64,000 nt of DNA from Flavobacterium proteolyticum (GTDB lineage Bacteria > Bacteroidota > Bacteroidia > Flavobacteriales > Flavobacteriaceae): the NCBI RefSeq assembly GCF_015223105.1, contig NZ_JADFTZ010000007.1:62001-126000 (forward strand), in the 5' to 3' direction. The notes below the pieces were generated by a model. The model searched no databases. It was not told where the DNA came from and saw only the letters and a list, made by a program, of their open reading frames with translations. Below are positions 53,835 through 61,492 of this stretch, in pieces. The first letter of the stretch is position 1. The number at the start of each line of letters is the position of its first letter. Both the position numbers and the translations under genes were made by a program.

Positions 53835-55734
53835 ACAAGTTAAATATTTTGGAGAGCGATACTCTTACTCATCGCCAACATTAACTTCAGGAATTAACAT
53901 TCTTGAAGGAGAGAACGGAGCAGGTAAAACAACTTTTTCTAGTTTACTATATTTTGGATTGGGTGGAAATGTTAAGTGGTTTAGAGACGACACGAGTGAA
54001 AAGCACATTGAAATAACAGGAGACAAGTCAAATTATGTTGAAATAACAATAGTTATAAACAATCAAATTTACATTGTTACTCGTTACATTTATAAATTCG
54101 AGGTAAATATTGTTAGTCCAACTGATGTTGTTACATTACCAATAAATAGAAGCATTAATAATTCATTTACTTTTTCTGATTGGCTATTAGGTAAATTAAA
54201 CATAAAAGTCGTAGAGATATATCAAGGTACTGAATTCTATAAGCTTAATTTCCTTGATTTGTTTAGATTAATGTATCATGACCAAATAACACCGGTTGAT
54301 AAAATATACAAAAGACCTGATAATGAAAATTATATTTCAGATTCTGGTATTATTCGAAAAGCCATTTTTGAAATACTTACAGGAAATTCATTTGATGAAT
54401 ATTATAATTCAATTGCGAATTATAGAAAGGCATTGGATGAACAGACAACTATTAAATCTCTAATTCAAAATTTTGAATATCTTAACGTTGATTCAAGCAC
54501 ATTATTCGAAGGAAAGAATTCATACAACTTAAATTTAGATTTAGTAGAAATGATTTCTCAAATTGAAAAACTTGAAAACTATCGCGAATCAATAAATGAC
54601 AACGTTACTTCAATAAAAACAAGCACTGAAATTTTAAGTCAAAAAAGACAAAAATTTTCTGAATATGAAGAAAAAGTCTTTGGTTTTAAGAAAGAAAAAT
54701 CAAACATTGTATTAGAGTATTCAAGAGTAAAAAGAGTTCGTGAAAATATTATTTTAGAAGTAACACATTTAAAAAAAATAATCATCACAAACGAAAGTCT
54801 GAATTTATTCTCTCCTGACACTTGTCCAATTTGCTTAAAAACAGCAAATAGAGAACCTGAAAAATGTATTTGTGGAAATAATGTATCCGATGAACAATAT
54901 CAAAAATTTTTCTATACAAAAGAAGAATATTTCAATATTCTAAAGAGTAAACAAAAAAATATCGAAACATTAGATATTGCTCTAAAAGGTTATGAAGACG
55001 ATATAAAATATTTGAGTGATAAAATTTCTGCTTTTGAATTAAAATTAGAAGAAATAAGAGGTGAAATTAATCAATTAACTAAAGGCAGAAGAGTAATTAA
55101 GAATATTGAATTAAAAGAAGTTAACGATAAAATATTAGAATTAGAAAAAGGGATTTCACAAATTCGACAACAAATAAAAATTGAATTAAAAAGAGAAGAA
55201 TTAGAATCCAAAAAAACATCCTTAGGTTCAAAAGTTGAAGATGCAAAAAGAATAATGGATGGAAAAAAAATTGAATCAAGTAAAAACATGAATGAAATTA
55301 TAAAATCATTCAATACTAAATATCTGTCTTTGATGACTAAAGCTCTTTTTGATTGCACATCAGCGCGAATTTCAAGTGAGGATTATATGCCAATTATTAA
55401 TGGTGGGACATATAAAGAAGCAAGTTCGAATGTTAGCAAAAGGTTGATGTATTATTTAACATTGTTTCATTTATCTTTAATAGATAAAATTAAGTTTCCA
55501 AAATTTTTATTGATTGACACACCAGAAAATATGGGAATTGATAATGATAATTTTATTTCAACAATGCAATTGATTAATGAATTAGGTGATGAAAATAACA
55601 TAATAAATGAAGGGCAAATTATTTTGACGACAGGATTAAATAAATATCCAACAGAATTTAAAAATTTTATTTTTCAAACAATTGACAAGAAAAATAAATT
55701 ATTAACTAAAAACATATTTGACATTGGTGCATAA
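53815..55734 (+). CDS. SMC/Rad50-like ABC ATPase with Cys-rich insert
   Basis: 639 residues: N-terminal Walker A (GENGAGKTT, Lys38) at 32-40, then a region predicted to be coiled coil (about 195-330), a Cys cluster Cys337-Pro-Ile-Cys340 and Cys351-Ile-Cys353-Gly at the tip of the arms, a returning coiled coil, and a C-terminal part with Walker B Asp568 and nearby Glu571 (LLIDTPE). The order is that of Rad50/SMC ATPases; CPIC recalls the Rad50 zinc hook, while the added CxC suggests a full zinc site. In ABC-3C systems such ATPases sense or bind nucleic acid and regulate the effector. Signature loop not clearly seen. Confidence 0.72.
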   Translation: MSNLLVKQVKYFGERYSYSSPTLTSGINILEGENGAGKTTFSSLLYFGLGGNVKWFRDDTSEKHIEITGDKSNYVEITIVINNQIYIVTRYIYKFEVNIVSPTDVVTLPINRSINNSFTFSDWLLGKLNIKVVEIYQGTEFYKLNFLDLFRLMYHDQITPVDKIYKRPDNENYISDSGIIRKAIFEILTGNSFDEYYNSIANYRKALDEQTTIKSLIQNFEYLNVDSSTLFEGKNSYNLNLDLVEMISQIEKLENYRESINDNVTSIKTSTEILSQKRQKFSEYEEKVFGFKKEKSNIVLEYSRVKRVRENIILEVTHLKKIIITNESLNLFSPDTCPICLKTANREPEKCICGNNVSDEQYQKFFYTKEEYFNILKSKQKNIETLDIALKGYEDDIKYLSDKISAFELKLEEIRGEINQLTKGRRVIKNIELKEVNDKILELEKGISQIRQQIKIELKREELESKKTSLGSKVEDAKRIMDGKKIESSKNMNEIIKSFNTKYLSLMTKALFDCTSARISSEDYMPIINGGTYKEASSNVSKRLMYYLTLFHLSLIDKIKFPKFLLIDTPENMGIDNDNFISTMQLINELGDENNIINEGQIILTTGLNKYPTEFKNFIFQTIDKKNKLLTKNIFDIGA

Positions 55735-55837
55735 TATATTTCTAACACAAAAAAACTAAGCCTGTTTTTTATCAGAAAATTGTTTTAATGAATATTTATT
55801 GAAACTTTTATAATAATAATAATAATACAAGTTCTTT

Positions 55838-56527
55838 TTAATTAGTAATCATTTCAATCTTCTCCACCAACATTTTAAAACGTTCTTCGCGTATTAATGG
55901 ATGAATATGCATTGCTAAAATTTCATCTGCTTGCTTATGATTTTTAATTATCGTCAATTCTTCTTTTATATATTGACGAATTTCCTCATCAGCAGTTAAA
56001 ATTTCTTCAACTATTGTTGTTCTGTTGTCTATTAGATAGATAATGTCTTCGAAATCGTGACTGCCGTAAAAATCATTTTTACCTCTATCTTTGAATGCTT
56101 CCAACTTTGTAGCCAAAAAATAAGGAGAAGGTAATATATTAATATTTGTTCCATCTTCCAATGCTATTTGTTGTAAGTATTTAAAACCTGGCTTGTACCA
56201 AATGTTTGAAACACCAATACTGCTATCATCCGCTGGCATAATGTCTATTGCAATATCTTGATATTTGTATGAACATATTGATTGTCCTTGTGGATCGGGA
56301 TAAAATCCCAACTCTGCTAATCGTTCTTGCATTTGAGCCCATTCAGCGTAGTTTGCTAAATTGATGGTCATATCTATATCAGCAGTTGGTCGGATTTCTT
56401 CGGCAGCAGGGTCGTCTGTGTACAAACTAATTACAGCACCACCAATGAACACCATTTTATCTTTTAGCTCTTGTAATCCTTGTGCTACTTTAGCCACCAA
56501 TGCAAGATTTATGACTTTGTTATGCAT
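55838..56527 (-). CDS. AbiEii-like nucleotidyltransferase
   Basis: 229 residues of the nucleotidyltransferase fold used by the AbiEii/AbiGii family, toxins of type IV toxin-antitoxin systems: FIGGAVISLY (Gly29-Gly30), then Asp50 and Asp52 in PTADIDMTI, and a later DIAIDIMPADDSS. The gene starts 8 bp before the end of the HTH gene's frame, so translation is coupled. Toxicity is not established for this sequence; it could also be a tRNA or other nucleotidyltransferase with a regulatory partner. Confidence 0.72.
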   Translation of the reverse strand: MHNKVINLALVAKVAQGLQELKDKMVFIGGAVISLYTDDPAAEEIRPTADIDMTINLANYAEWAQMQERLAELGFYPDPQGQSICSYKYQDIAIDIMPADDSSIGVSNIWYKPGFKYLQQIALEDGTNINILPSPYFLATKLEAFKDRGKNDFYGSHDFEDIIYLIDNRTTIVEEILTADEEIRQYIKEELTIIKNHKQADEILAMHIHPLIREERFKMLVEKIEMITN

Positions 56528-57041
56528 TTAGTATTCTTTTTTCTAGTTCTTTTTTTGCAATCTCTTTTTCTCGAATTCTTCCAACTCTTATTGCATCTAC
56601 CATTGTAAGCAGTTCATATAATTCTTTATCATTAGATGTTGCTTCAACCACAGTACTATATAATGGTTCTATAGCTTGTCCTCTTTCATTTCCTTTTGCA
56701 TAAGGCCAAACGTATTTTTCGCTTGAATTTATAATTTGGTTTAGAGGTTCTGCTGAATGTGCTGTTAAAACCCCTCTTACAATTGCGCCTGGTTGTTGAG
56801 GAAAAGCATAGGCAACTCCGTGTAATAAAAACTCCGTAAATGCCAATTTGTTTACTTTTTTTCTAGCATCATCTATTAAACCAGCATATTTAGAACGGTT
56901 TAATGATTGGCTTACTTCTGATTGACTTATACCAAGCTCTTGAGCAATAGTATGATGAAACCATGATTTTTCACCTAAAGCTATTATTTTCAGGAGAATT
57001 ACTACGTCTTGTGGTTTTAAATTATTCTTTGACTGTTGCAT
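56520..57041 (-). CDS. HTH transcriptional partner of the AbiEii-like gene
   Basis: About 173 residues with an N-terminal winged-helix (LKPQDVVILLKIIALGEKSW, TIAQELGISQSEVSQSLNRSKYAGL) and a C-terminal domain of unknown fold. The partner of AbiEii is usually an antitoxin that also represses the operon. I place the start at 57041 (or 57050) rather than 57074, because the sequence from 57049 to 57067 is one copy of a repeated palindrome which would be an operator in the leader. Downstream it overlaps the nucleotidyltransferase by 8 bp. Confidence 0.7.
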   Translation of the reverse strand: MQQSKNNLKPQDVVILLKIIALGEKSWFHHTIAQELGISQSEVSQSLNRSKYAGLIDDARKKVNKLAFTEFLLHGVAYAFPQQPGAIVRGVLTAHSAEPLNQIINSSEKYVWPYAKGNERGQAIEPLYSTVVEATSNDKELYELLTMVDAIRVGRIREKEIAKKELEKRILNA

Positions 57042-57048
57042 ATATTCC

Positions 57049-57067
57049 ATATTGCGATATGCAATAT
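57049..57067. promoter_or_regulatory. Operator copy 1 (proximal)
   Basis: ATATTGC, 5-bp spacer GATAT, GCAATAT: perfect inverted repeat of 19 bp. It covers the alternative start codons of the HTH gene and likely binds that HTH protein. Confidence 0.7.
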
Positions 57068-57132
57068 TAAGCAAATTTTATAAGAAAGTTATAAATATTA
57101 TTACTTTGTAATATTTATTATTACCGTATTTC

Positions 57133-57151
57133 ATATTGCGATATGCGATAT
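57133..57151. promoter_or_regulatory. Operator copy 2 (distal)
   Basis: ATATTGC, GATAT, GCGATAT: same 19-bp site with one mismatch, 84 bp from copy 1, centre to centre. Confidence 0.65.
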
Positions 57152-57338
57152 AATTATAATAACTTCCAAGTGTCTTTACAACATCAATATAATTAGTAGC
57201 ATTTCAAAATAAAAAATAAGAATATTGATTTGTTAATAAAAACCCTCGAAATTCTGAAATATCAACTCATTTTAAGAAAGAGATTTCTTAATTTTACAAC
57301 ATATAAAATATTAACACCTGCGTAAGCTATCGTTATTA

Positions 57339-57456
57339 GTTACTGAAAACTAGGAATCTTCATGACAACTTAATAACAGATGGAATTACGTCCGTGCCTA
57401 GTACTGGCGTGGACGGTTTCTTTCTTGTTGTCAAGCCTTCCTAGTGGCTCAGTAGC
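57339..57456 (+). other. Long multi-segment hairpin, possible structured RNA
   Basis: Outer stem GTTACTGA (57339-57346) with TCAGTAGC (57449-57456), then ACTAGGAA (57349-57356) with TTCCTAGT (57438-57445), then TGACAAC (57363-57369) with GTTGTCA (57427-57433), and an apical stem GTCCGTGCC (57390-57398) with GGCGTGGAC (57406-57414) that uses G-U wobbles. The wobbles suggest selection on RNA. It lies upstream of the 57497 gene; a T run follows at 57479-57483. Family not recognised. Confidence 0.6.
57358..57377 (+). repeat. Direct repeat copy 1 (CTTCATGACAAC type)
   Basis: CTTCATGACAAC followed by TTAATAAC. The same 12 bases followed by GCAGTAATAAC occur at 61413-61435, on the other side of the mob genes. 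Confidence 0.6.
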
Positions 57457-57496
57457 GGATTGATTCTAGTTTCACGCCTTTTTAATTAGGTACATT

Positions 57497-58009
57497 ATGA
57501 AAAAAAGAAATCCCAACCCTGAGCGTTCAGAGTTATTACACCCATTGGTGAGTTTATTATTGTTTGACAAGGAAAAGCCCGATTTTTCAGCAAATAAAAC
57601 TTGTAAGTTATCTCCATCGTATTTTAAATTTAGTGAAGTCCCTGACCTAATTAGGTCAGAAAATTTTGCATTGAAATTAGACTCATTCTTCAAAATTTTA
57701 ACTACAGAGCAAAGAGATAAACTTATTTCTCAATTGGTAAAGAGTGTAAAATTTGAGATTGTGTATAAGGGTGTTAATGCACTTCGCAGACCAAATTATG
57801 AAATGTATGATTTTGACACAGAAGAATCACAAGAAAATTATCGCAAAGAATTGAAAGTTTTTATCGAAACAGGAAATGTTAGAGACTTTTTAATTATCTA
57901 TTTTGCTCTATTTTTTGAAGATATTTTTAAACACTATTTTGAAATACCTGATTTTGTATCTGAGGATGAATACAATGAAGTATTAGGAATTTATGCGGTT
58001 ATTGAATAA
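57497..58009 (+). CDS. Hypothetical protein beside the mob genes
   Basis: 170 residues, charged N-terminus, mostly helical, no signal peptide. No recognised domain. It starts 14 bp after the T run following the hairpin region and converges on the 60-residue ORF across a bidirectional terminator. Its placement inside the mobilizable block suggests a plasmid or island accessory function, but I do not recognise it. Confidence 0.6.
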   Translation: MKKRNPNPERSELLHPLVSLLLFDKEKPDFSANKTCKLSPSYFKFSEVPDLIRSENFALKLDSFFKILTTEQRDKLISQLVKSVKFEIVYKGVNALRRPNYEMYDFDTEESQENYRKELKVFIETGNVRDFLIIYFALFFEDIFKHYFEIPDFVSEDEYNEVLGIYAVIE

Positions 58010-58023
58010 TTTTTCAAATTAAT

Positions 58024-58052
58024 AAAAAAACGGAGTGTAAGCTCCGTTTTTG
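58024..58052. terminator. Bidirectional intrinsic terminator
   Basis: AACGGAG and CTCCGTT stem, flanked by A and T runs, between the convergent 57497 gene and the 60-residue ORF. Confidence 0.88.
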
Positions 58053-58059
58053 TTCTAAC

Positions 58060-58242
58060 TTAATATCTTTTCAACTTCCTCAAAAGATACTCAGTTGCTT
58101 CGGCATCAGAAATAAGCGGTTTCTTTTTAGATCTATTAGGTTTAGCATTTAAAGGAGACTGCACACCCAGCATTTTGTAGAAGCGAGCTACTTCCGTTTC
58201 TGGAAGGGCTTGTAATATTGTATATACAGTCTCAGCTCGCAT
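58060..58242 (-). CDS. Small hypothetical protein after the relaxase
   Basis: 60 residues, basic C-terminal half (NRSKKKPLISDAEAT...LLRKLKRY). It starts 2 bp after the relaxase stop on the same strand, so it is transcribed and probably coupled with it. No known domain; it may be a short relaxosome helper. Confidence 0.6.
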   Translation of the reverse strand: MRAETVYTILQALPETEVARFYKMLGVQSPLNAKPNRSKKKPLISDAEATEYLLRKLKRY

Positions 58243-58244
58243 GG

Positions 58245-59183
58245 CTATCTTCTAAATTTTATTCTTGGTTTTGGCTTTTCATTTGCTTTACTTTCGCCCA
58301 AATAATTTTCTGGTTTTCTACTATAGTTTCGGCTGAATTCTTCAGTTGGGCTGAAAGTTCTTCTTGTTTCTTCTCTAGTTTTTCCAATTTCTGTTGAATT
58401 TGCTGAAATAGAATTATTGATTCGCTCTTGTTCATATGATTTGACTTTTTTAGTTAAATTATTATAGGATAAGCTTCGATGAATTTTACTTCCTTTATAA
58501 GTTACTTCTCTGTATTTGAATGAAATTCCAGATACTAGTCCAGTACTGCTTTTGTTCAGTTTTACTTCTATTTCTTTTCCCTTGAGTTTTTCAAAAAACT
58601 CATGCATGGTTAAATGTTGTTTTAATAATTCATTTATTATAGATTGTAATACTAATCGATCTGGACTTTCACCTGTTCTAAGACATTTTTCAATTTCACC
58701 TTTAGAAAGCACATTTGATTCTTCCTTTCGAACTAATTCGGTTAAATTATATTTCTGCTCTAATTTTCGAATTAAAGTTTCACTTCGTTTATAATCATGT
58801 GAATCACTTACAACATTTCCAGAAAAATTAACCCGATTTGCCACAATATGAATGTGCGAGTGATCTTGGTCAAAATGCTTATAGGTTATATACTGATTTT
58901 CATCAAATCCCATTCCTTCAAGGTAATCTCTTGCTAAGTTTGCGAATTTATCATCAGATAACTTTTTAGAGTCTTCATAGGGTAAATTCAAACTCACATG
59001 ATAAACCGCTTTTGATAGATTTGGTTTTTGCTGTCTTACAATATTGAACTCCTTAGTTTGTTTGACTACAGATTCTGATGAGAGATTTGTATCTAAAACA
59101 ATAGCCTCACCTTTATCAACCTTATTTTGGTTATATAAAAGCACTCCTTTGAAACTTCTTCCTTTTATTTGTACCGCAATCAT
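58245..59183 (-). CDS. Relaxase/mobilization nuclease (HUH type)
   Basis: 312 residues. Nicks oriT and carries the strand during transfer. Motif I Tyr17 (LLYNQNK) and motif III HFDQDHSHIH, with His103, Asp105, His108, His110, and His112, then Asn116-Arg117, identify a MobA/P-like relaxase. It follows the MobC-like gene closely. No conjugation-channel genes are visible, so the element would need a helper for transfer. The C-terminal region after 170 is charged and lacks a helicase, as in mobilizable elements. Confidence 0.88.
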   Translation of the reverse strand: MIAVQIKGRSFKGVLLYNQNKVDKGEAIVLDTNLSSESVVKQTKEFNIVRQQKPNLSKAVYHVSLNLPYEDSKKLSDDKFANLARDYLEGMGFDENQYITYKHFDQDHSHIHIVANRVNFSGNVVSDSHDYKRSETLIRKLEQKYNLTELVRKEESNVLSKGEIEKCLRTGESPDRLVLQSIINELLKQHLTMHEFFEKLKGKEIEVKLNKSSTGLVSGISFKYREVTYKGSKIHRSLSYNNLTKKVKSYEQERINNSISANSTEIGKTREETRRTFSPTEEFSRNYSRKPENYLGESKANEKPKPRIKFRR

Positions 59184-59185
59184 CG

Positions 59186-59524
59186 TTATAGTAATAATTG
59201 ATTTTTAATTTCGTTTAGCTTTTTATTCAAATTCAATAACTCTTCTTCTAATCCCTTCAGATTAGGATTCCCTTGATTGACTTTTTTGGACATTTGATTA
59301 ATGTTGTTTCCAATACGAGAAAGTTCAATAAGTAAATCCCTTTCTAAACCCGACATAGAAAATTTTGGTAATTGTTTGTGTAATGCTCTTCTTCTAATAA
59401 ATTCAACTACATTTAATCCATGTGATTTAGCGGCTTCCTCAAGTTGAACTTGTTCATTCATAGTCACTCTTAGATTGATTTGAAATAACTTAATTTCTTC
59501 TATCTTCTTTTTTGGTCGTCCCAT
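59186..59524 (-). CDS. MobC-like relaxosome accessory protein
   Basis: 112 residues: N-terminal ribbon-helix-helix region (FQINLRVTMNEQVQLEEAAKSHGLN) and a middle IGNNINQMSKKVNQGN motif, the MobC hallmark. It helps the relaxase load at oriT. It is the first gene of the mob operon and has a GC-poor leader that holds two hairpins (59574-59613, 59632-59661). Confidence 0.82.
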   Translation of the reverse strand: MGRPKKKIEEIKLFQINLRVTMNEQVQLEEAAKSHGLNVVEFIRRRALHKQLPKFSMSGLERDLLIELSRIGNNINQMSKKVNQGNPNLKGLEEELLNLNKKLNEIKNQLLL

Positions 59525-59573
59525 ATTTACATTTTTTAATTGCTAATAATTCGGAATCGAATCCAAATAAAAA

Positions 59574-59613
59574 ACCCATTTAAATTCGTTCAACAAGACA
59601 AATTTAAATGGGT
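59574..59613 (-). terminator. Perfect 13-bp inverted repeat, minus-strand terminator
   Basis: ACCCATTTAAATT (59574-59586) and AATTTAAATGGGT (59601-59613) with a 14-nt loop. In minus reading the right arm is followed by TTTTTTATTT, so it would stop the transcript from the 60976 operon before mobC. Confidence 0.7.
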
Positions 59614-59631
59614 AAAAAATGGAAAAATGAG

Positions 59632-59661
59632 GGTGTCGTACACTATTTTGTGTACGATACT
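59632..59661. other. Hairpin, candidate oriT or regulatory site
   Basis: TCGTACAC (59636-59643), loop TATTTT, GTGTACGA (59650-59657), extended by GGT and ATAC with one wobble. It lies right upstream of mobC on the coding side, where oriT sites of mobilizable elements usually are, and has no T run that would make it a good terminator. Confidence 0.5.
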
Positions 59662-59663
59662 AG

Positions 59664-60167
59664 CTAACAATTTAGAATATCTTCATAAATAGTTACAAGA
59701 TTTATAAAAGCATTCTCATCTTGAAAAAACAAACTTGAAGGATTAACTAATAGTTTCAAAGCATTTTTATAATGTCCTTTTTCCAGCGGACTATCTTCAT
59801 AATGATAACATGGATTTTTAGGATGTATGGCTTGTGGTGTATTCAACTTATTAATATTTCTGTTTTCAATTTGAAATCTAACTTTGGCTTGCTTTATAAG
59901 TTGCTCTAAATTGATGTCAATTTCGTCATAAGTTTTTAATGGATAATATTTCTCCTGAAGTAGAACTATTAGAGCCCTTCTTATGGAAAGATTTTCTTTA
60001 ACATTAATTCCAAATTGTTCCAATACTCTTTGTGAATTTAGAAGGCTTCTTTGTATAGCTTTTAGCTGATTGTAATTAAAAGAATGTTCACCAATGTTGA
60101 AAATTGAAGCTTGACCATTCAAGCTATCAATAAACTTTAAAAATGCTATTTTTTGTTCATCTCTCAT
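59664..60167 (-). CDS. Hypothetical protein upstream of mob genes
   Basis: 167 residues, helical, no recognised domain. Contains NPCYHYEDSPLEKGHY and many Asn residues. It overlaps the next gene's stop by one base, so the two are cotranscribed. Their leftward transcript ends before mobC at the terminator. Unknown function; position suggests a role in the mobile element's replication or regulation. Confidence 0.55.
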   Translation of the reverse strand: MRDEQKIAFLKFIDSLNGQASIFNIGEHSFNYNQLKAIQRSLLNSQRVLEQFGINVKENLSIRRALIVLLQEKYYPLKTYDEIDINLEQLIKQAKVRFQIENRNINKLNTPQAIHPKNPCYHYEDSPLEKGHYKNALKLLVNPSSLFFQDENAFINLVTIYEDILNC

Positions 60168-60940
60168 TATAATTTATGGCCTCCTCTTCCTCTATTTAAA
60201 TTCCAACTTCTCTTTATTGTTTTATTGATTGCATCTTTGAAAATATTTTTCTTGATTGATAATAAATAGATGTTTTCTTTAACTATATAATTTGTGATAG
60301 CATAAACCGCATCTTTATTACTAGACTTTGAAAAATATTCATTAAAAGCAAATGACATGATTAACAAATCTTTGGTATCCGTCATTGGATTAGCTTTTAG
60401 AATTTTATCTGCAATAAACTCAAGTTTGTTTGAAGTGTTATTTAAATTATCTTTTATTTTTTCTATAATTGAATTAGTTGAAACTTCATTGGAATCAAAA
60501 ATAGATTTTGATAATTTGTTTAAAAAAAATTTCCCATATTCAAATTTTCGGATAGCCATATAATCGATTAATGCTAAATGAACAAATTCATTTAATCCGC
60601 TATCAATAAAAATTTCAGATAAAAGATAGCTTTTATTATGTAGTCGATTGAACCATTCTTTATGCTCTTTATCCAAGTTTTCTAGCATTTGATGTCCAAA
60701 CACTGAAGGTATTCGAGTAATAGGGTGTTCGTCTATTAAAATAAATTTTATCTCATCTTTACTTTTCTCATTAATAATAGGGTAGTTATAACGAATTGAA
60801 AAAAGAAGTGCTAAAATGGATTTCAATTCAATTTCTGTCAAGAGTACAGGTGTTGTATTATACTCATTGTTGTACTTTTTTCTAATGTTAATCCATTTGA
60901 CATAATCATAGCTTTTAAAAACTAAAGGTTTAATCTCCAT
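60167..60940 (-). CDS. Hypothetical protein of the mobile block
   Basis: 257 residues, start set at 60940 where the opening MEIKPLVFKSYDY lies; 60976 would add a short extension that enters the AT-rich leader. Mostly helical, with a basic C-terminal end (TIKRSWNLNRGRGGHKL). No recognised domain. It heads a two-gene transcript with the 167-residue protein. A perfect palindrome lies about 110 bp upstream and could be an operator. Confidence 0.55.
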   Translation of the reverse strand: MEIKPLVFKSYDYVKWINIRKKYNNEYNTTPVLLTEIELKSILALLFSIRYNYPIINEKSKDEIKFILIDEHPITRIPSVFGHQMLENLDKEHKEWFNRLHNKSYLLSEIFIDSGLNEFVHLALIDYMAIRKFEYGKFFLNKLSKSIFDSNEVSTNSIIEKIKDNLNNTSNKLEFIADKILKANPMTDTKDLLIMSFAFNEYFSKSSNKDAVYAITNYIVKENIYLLSIKKNIFKDAINKTIKRSWNLNRGRGGHKL

Positions 60941-61032
60941 ATTATTTTTTAATAATTTAAAATTGAATGGCGTCAAAAATAGAATTAAGAAACAAAAAAC
61001 AATATTTTGAAATTAAAAATTATTTTCGTAAT

Positions 61033-61075
61033 ATATTGATAATCAAAATATTGATACTTTTTAAAAAGTATCAAT
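61033..61075. repeat. Iterated ATATTGATA with 26-bp palindrome
   Basis: ATATTGATA occurs at 61033-61041 and 61048-61056. From 61050, a perfect palindrome of 26 bp runs to 61075 (arms ATTGATACTTTTT and its complement). Three half-sites spaced regularly resemble an operator or iteron cluster. Confidence 0.65.
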
Positions 61076-61338
61076 AAAATGAATATGTTTTGAAAAAATC
61101 AAAAAAAGAAGAGTCTGAAAATCAGCTAAATAAAATAATTAGCAGTATTTTCTGTAAAAAAATAAATTTTGAAAAAGATTTTATCACTTTTCAAGCAAAT
61201 TCTATTGAAAATTGAATTTGGAGTCCTTTTAAATTTAAAGAAGAAGTTTAAAACAATTTCGTTTGAAAACAATCTATTATAAATTGATTAAACAAGAAAA
61301 TTAATTAAGAATTTCGACATTGCAAATGTTCTGATTTC

Positions 61339-61435
61339 AGCGGGGTGTGGGGTGCAACCCTGCCAAGCCATGTGACCAAAGGGAGCGTTTTTGCTATCAA
61401 AAACATGGCTTGCTTCATGACAACGCAGTAATAAC
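61339..61435 (+). other. GC-rich structured block with hairpin and direct repeat copy 2
   Basis: A GC-rich run (61339-61362, with GGGGTG and ACCC) stands out in AT-rich DNA. AAGCCATGT (61365-61373) and ACATGGCTT (61403-61411) form a perfect 9-bp stem with a 29-nt loop. CTTCATGACAAC follows at 61413-61424 and then GCAGTAATAAC. I do not recognise the element. Confidence 0.55.
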
Positions 61436-61458
61436 TTTTAGGGAAAAAATAAAAAAAT

Positions 61459-61492
61459 AAAACCAGCAAGTTTTACAAGCTGGTTTAAAAAA
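61459..61492. terminator. Intrinsic terminator after the acidic protein gene
   Basis: AAACCAGC and GCTGGTTT stem with A and T runs on both sides, just past the stop of the 61498 gene on the minus strand. Confidence 0.85.

Larger units (their letters stand above)
50715..61460. mobile_element. Integrative/mobilizable island next to the CAT-anticodon tRNA (limits uncertain)
   Basis: A tyrosine integrase starts 68 bp after the tRNA, and the next 11 kb hold a conflict-type operon, an AbiE-like pair and mobilization genes, an accessory set unlike the flanking housekeeping genes. The left edge is expected in the tRNA 3' end. I found no copy of the tRNA 3' end further right, so the right edge may lie beyond the window or be degraded. 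Limits given are only the visible accessory block. Confidence 0.5.

Noticed and set aside
57339..57456. Retron msr/msd or integron attC site
   Set aside because: No reverse transcriptase or integron integrase is near and the expected conserved core words are missing.
59632..59661. Terminator for the leftward unknown genes
   Set aside because: The stem is not followed by a T run on the minus strand, and a better terminator lies at 59574-59613.
61090..61218. 42-codon frame with TTG start
   Set aside because: No start context, no promoter and no domain; the surrounding block is better explained as non-coding.
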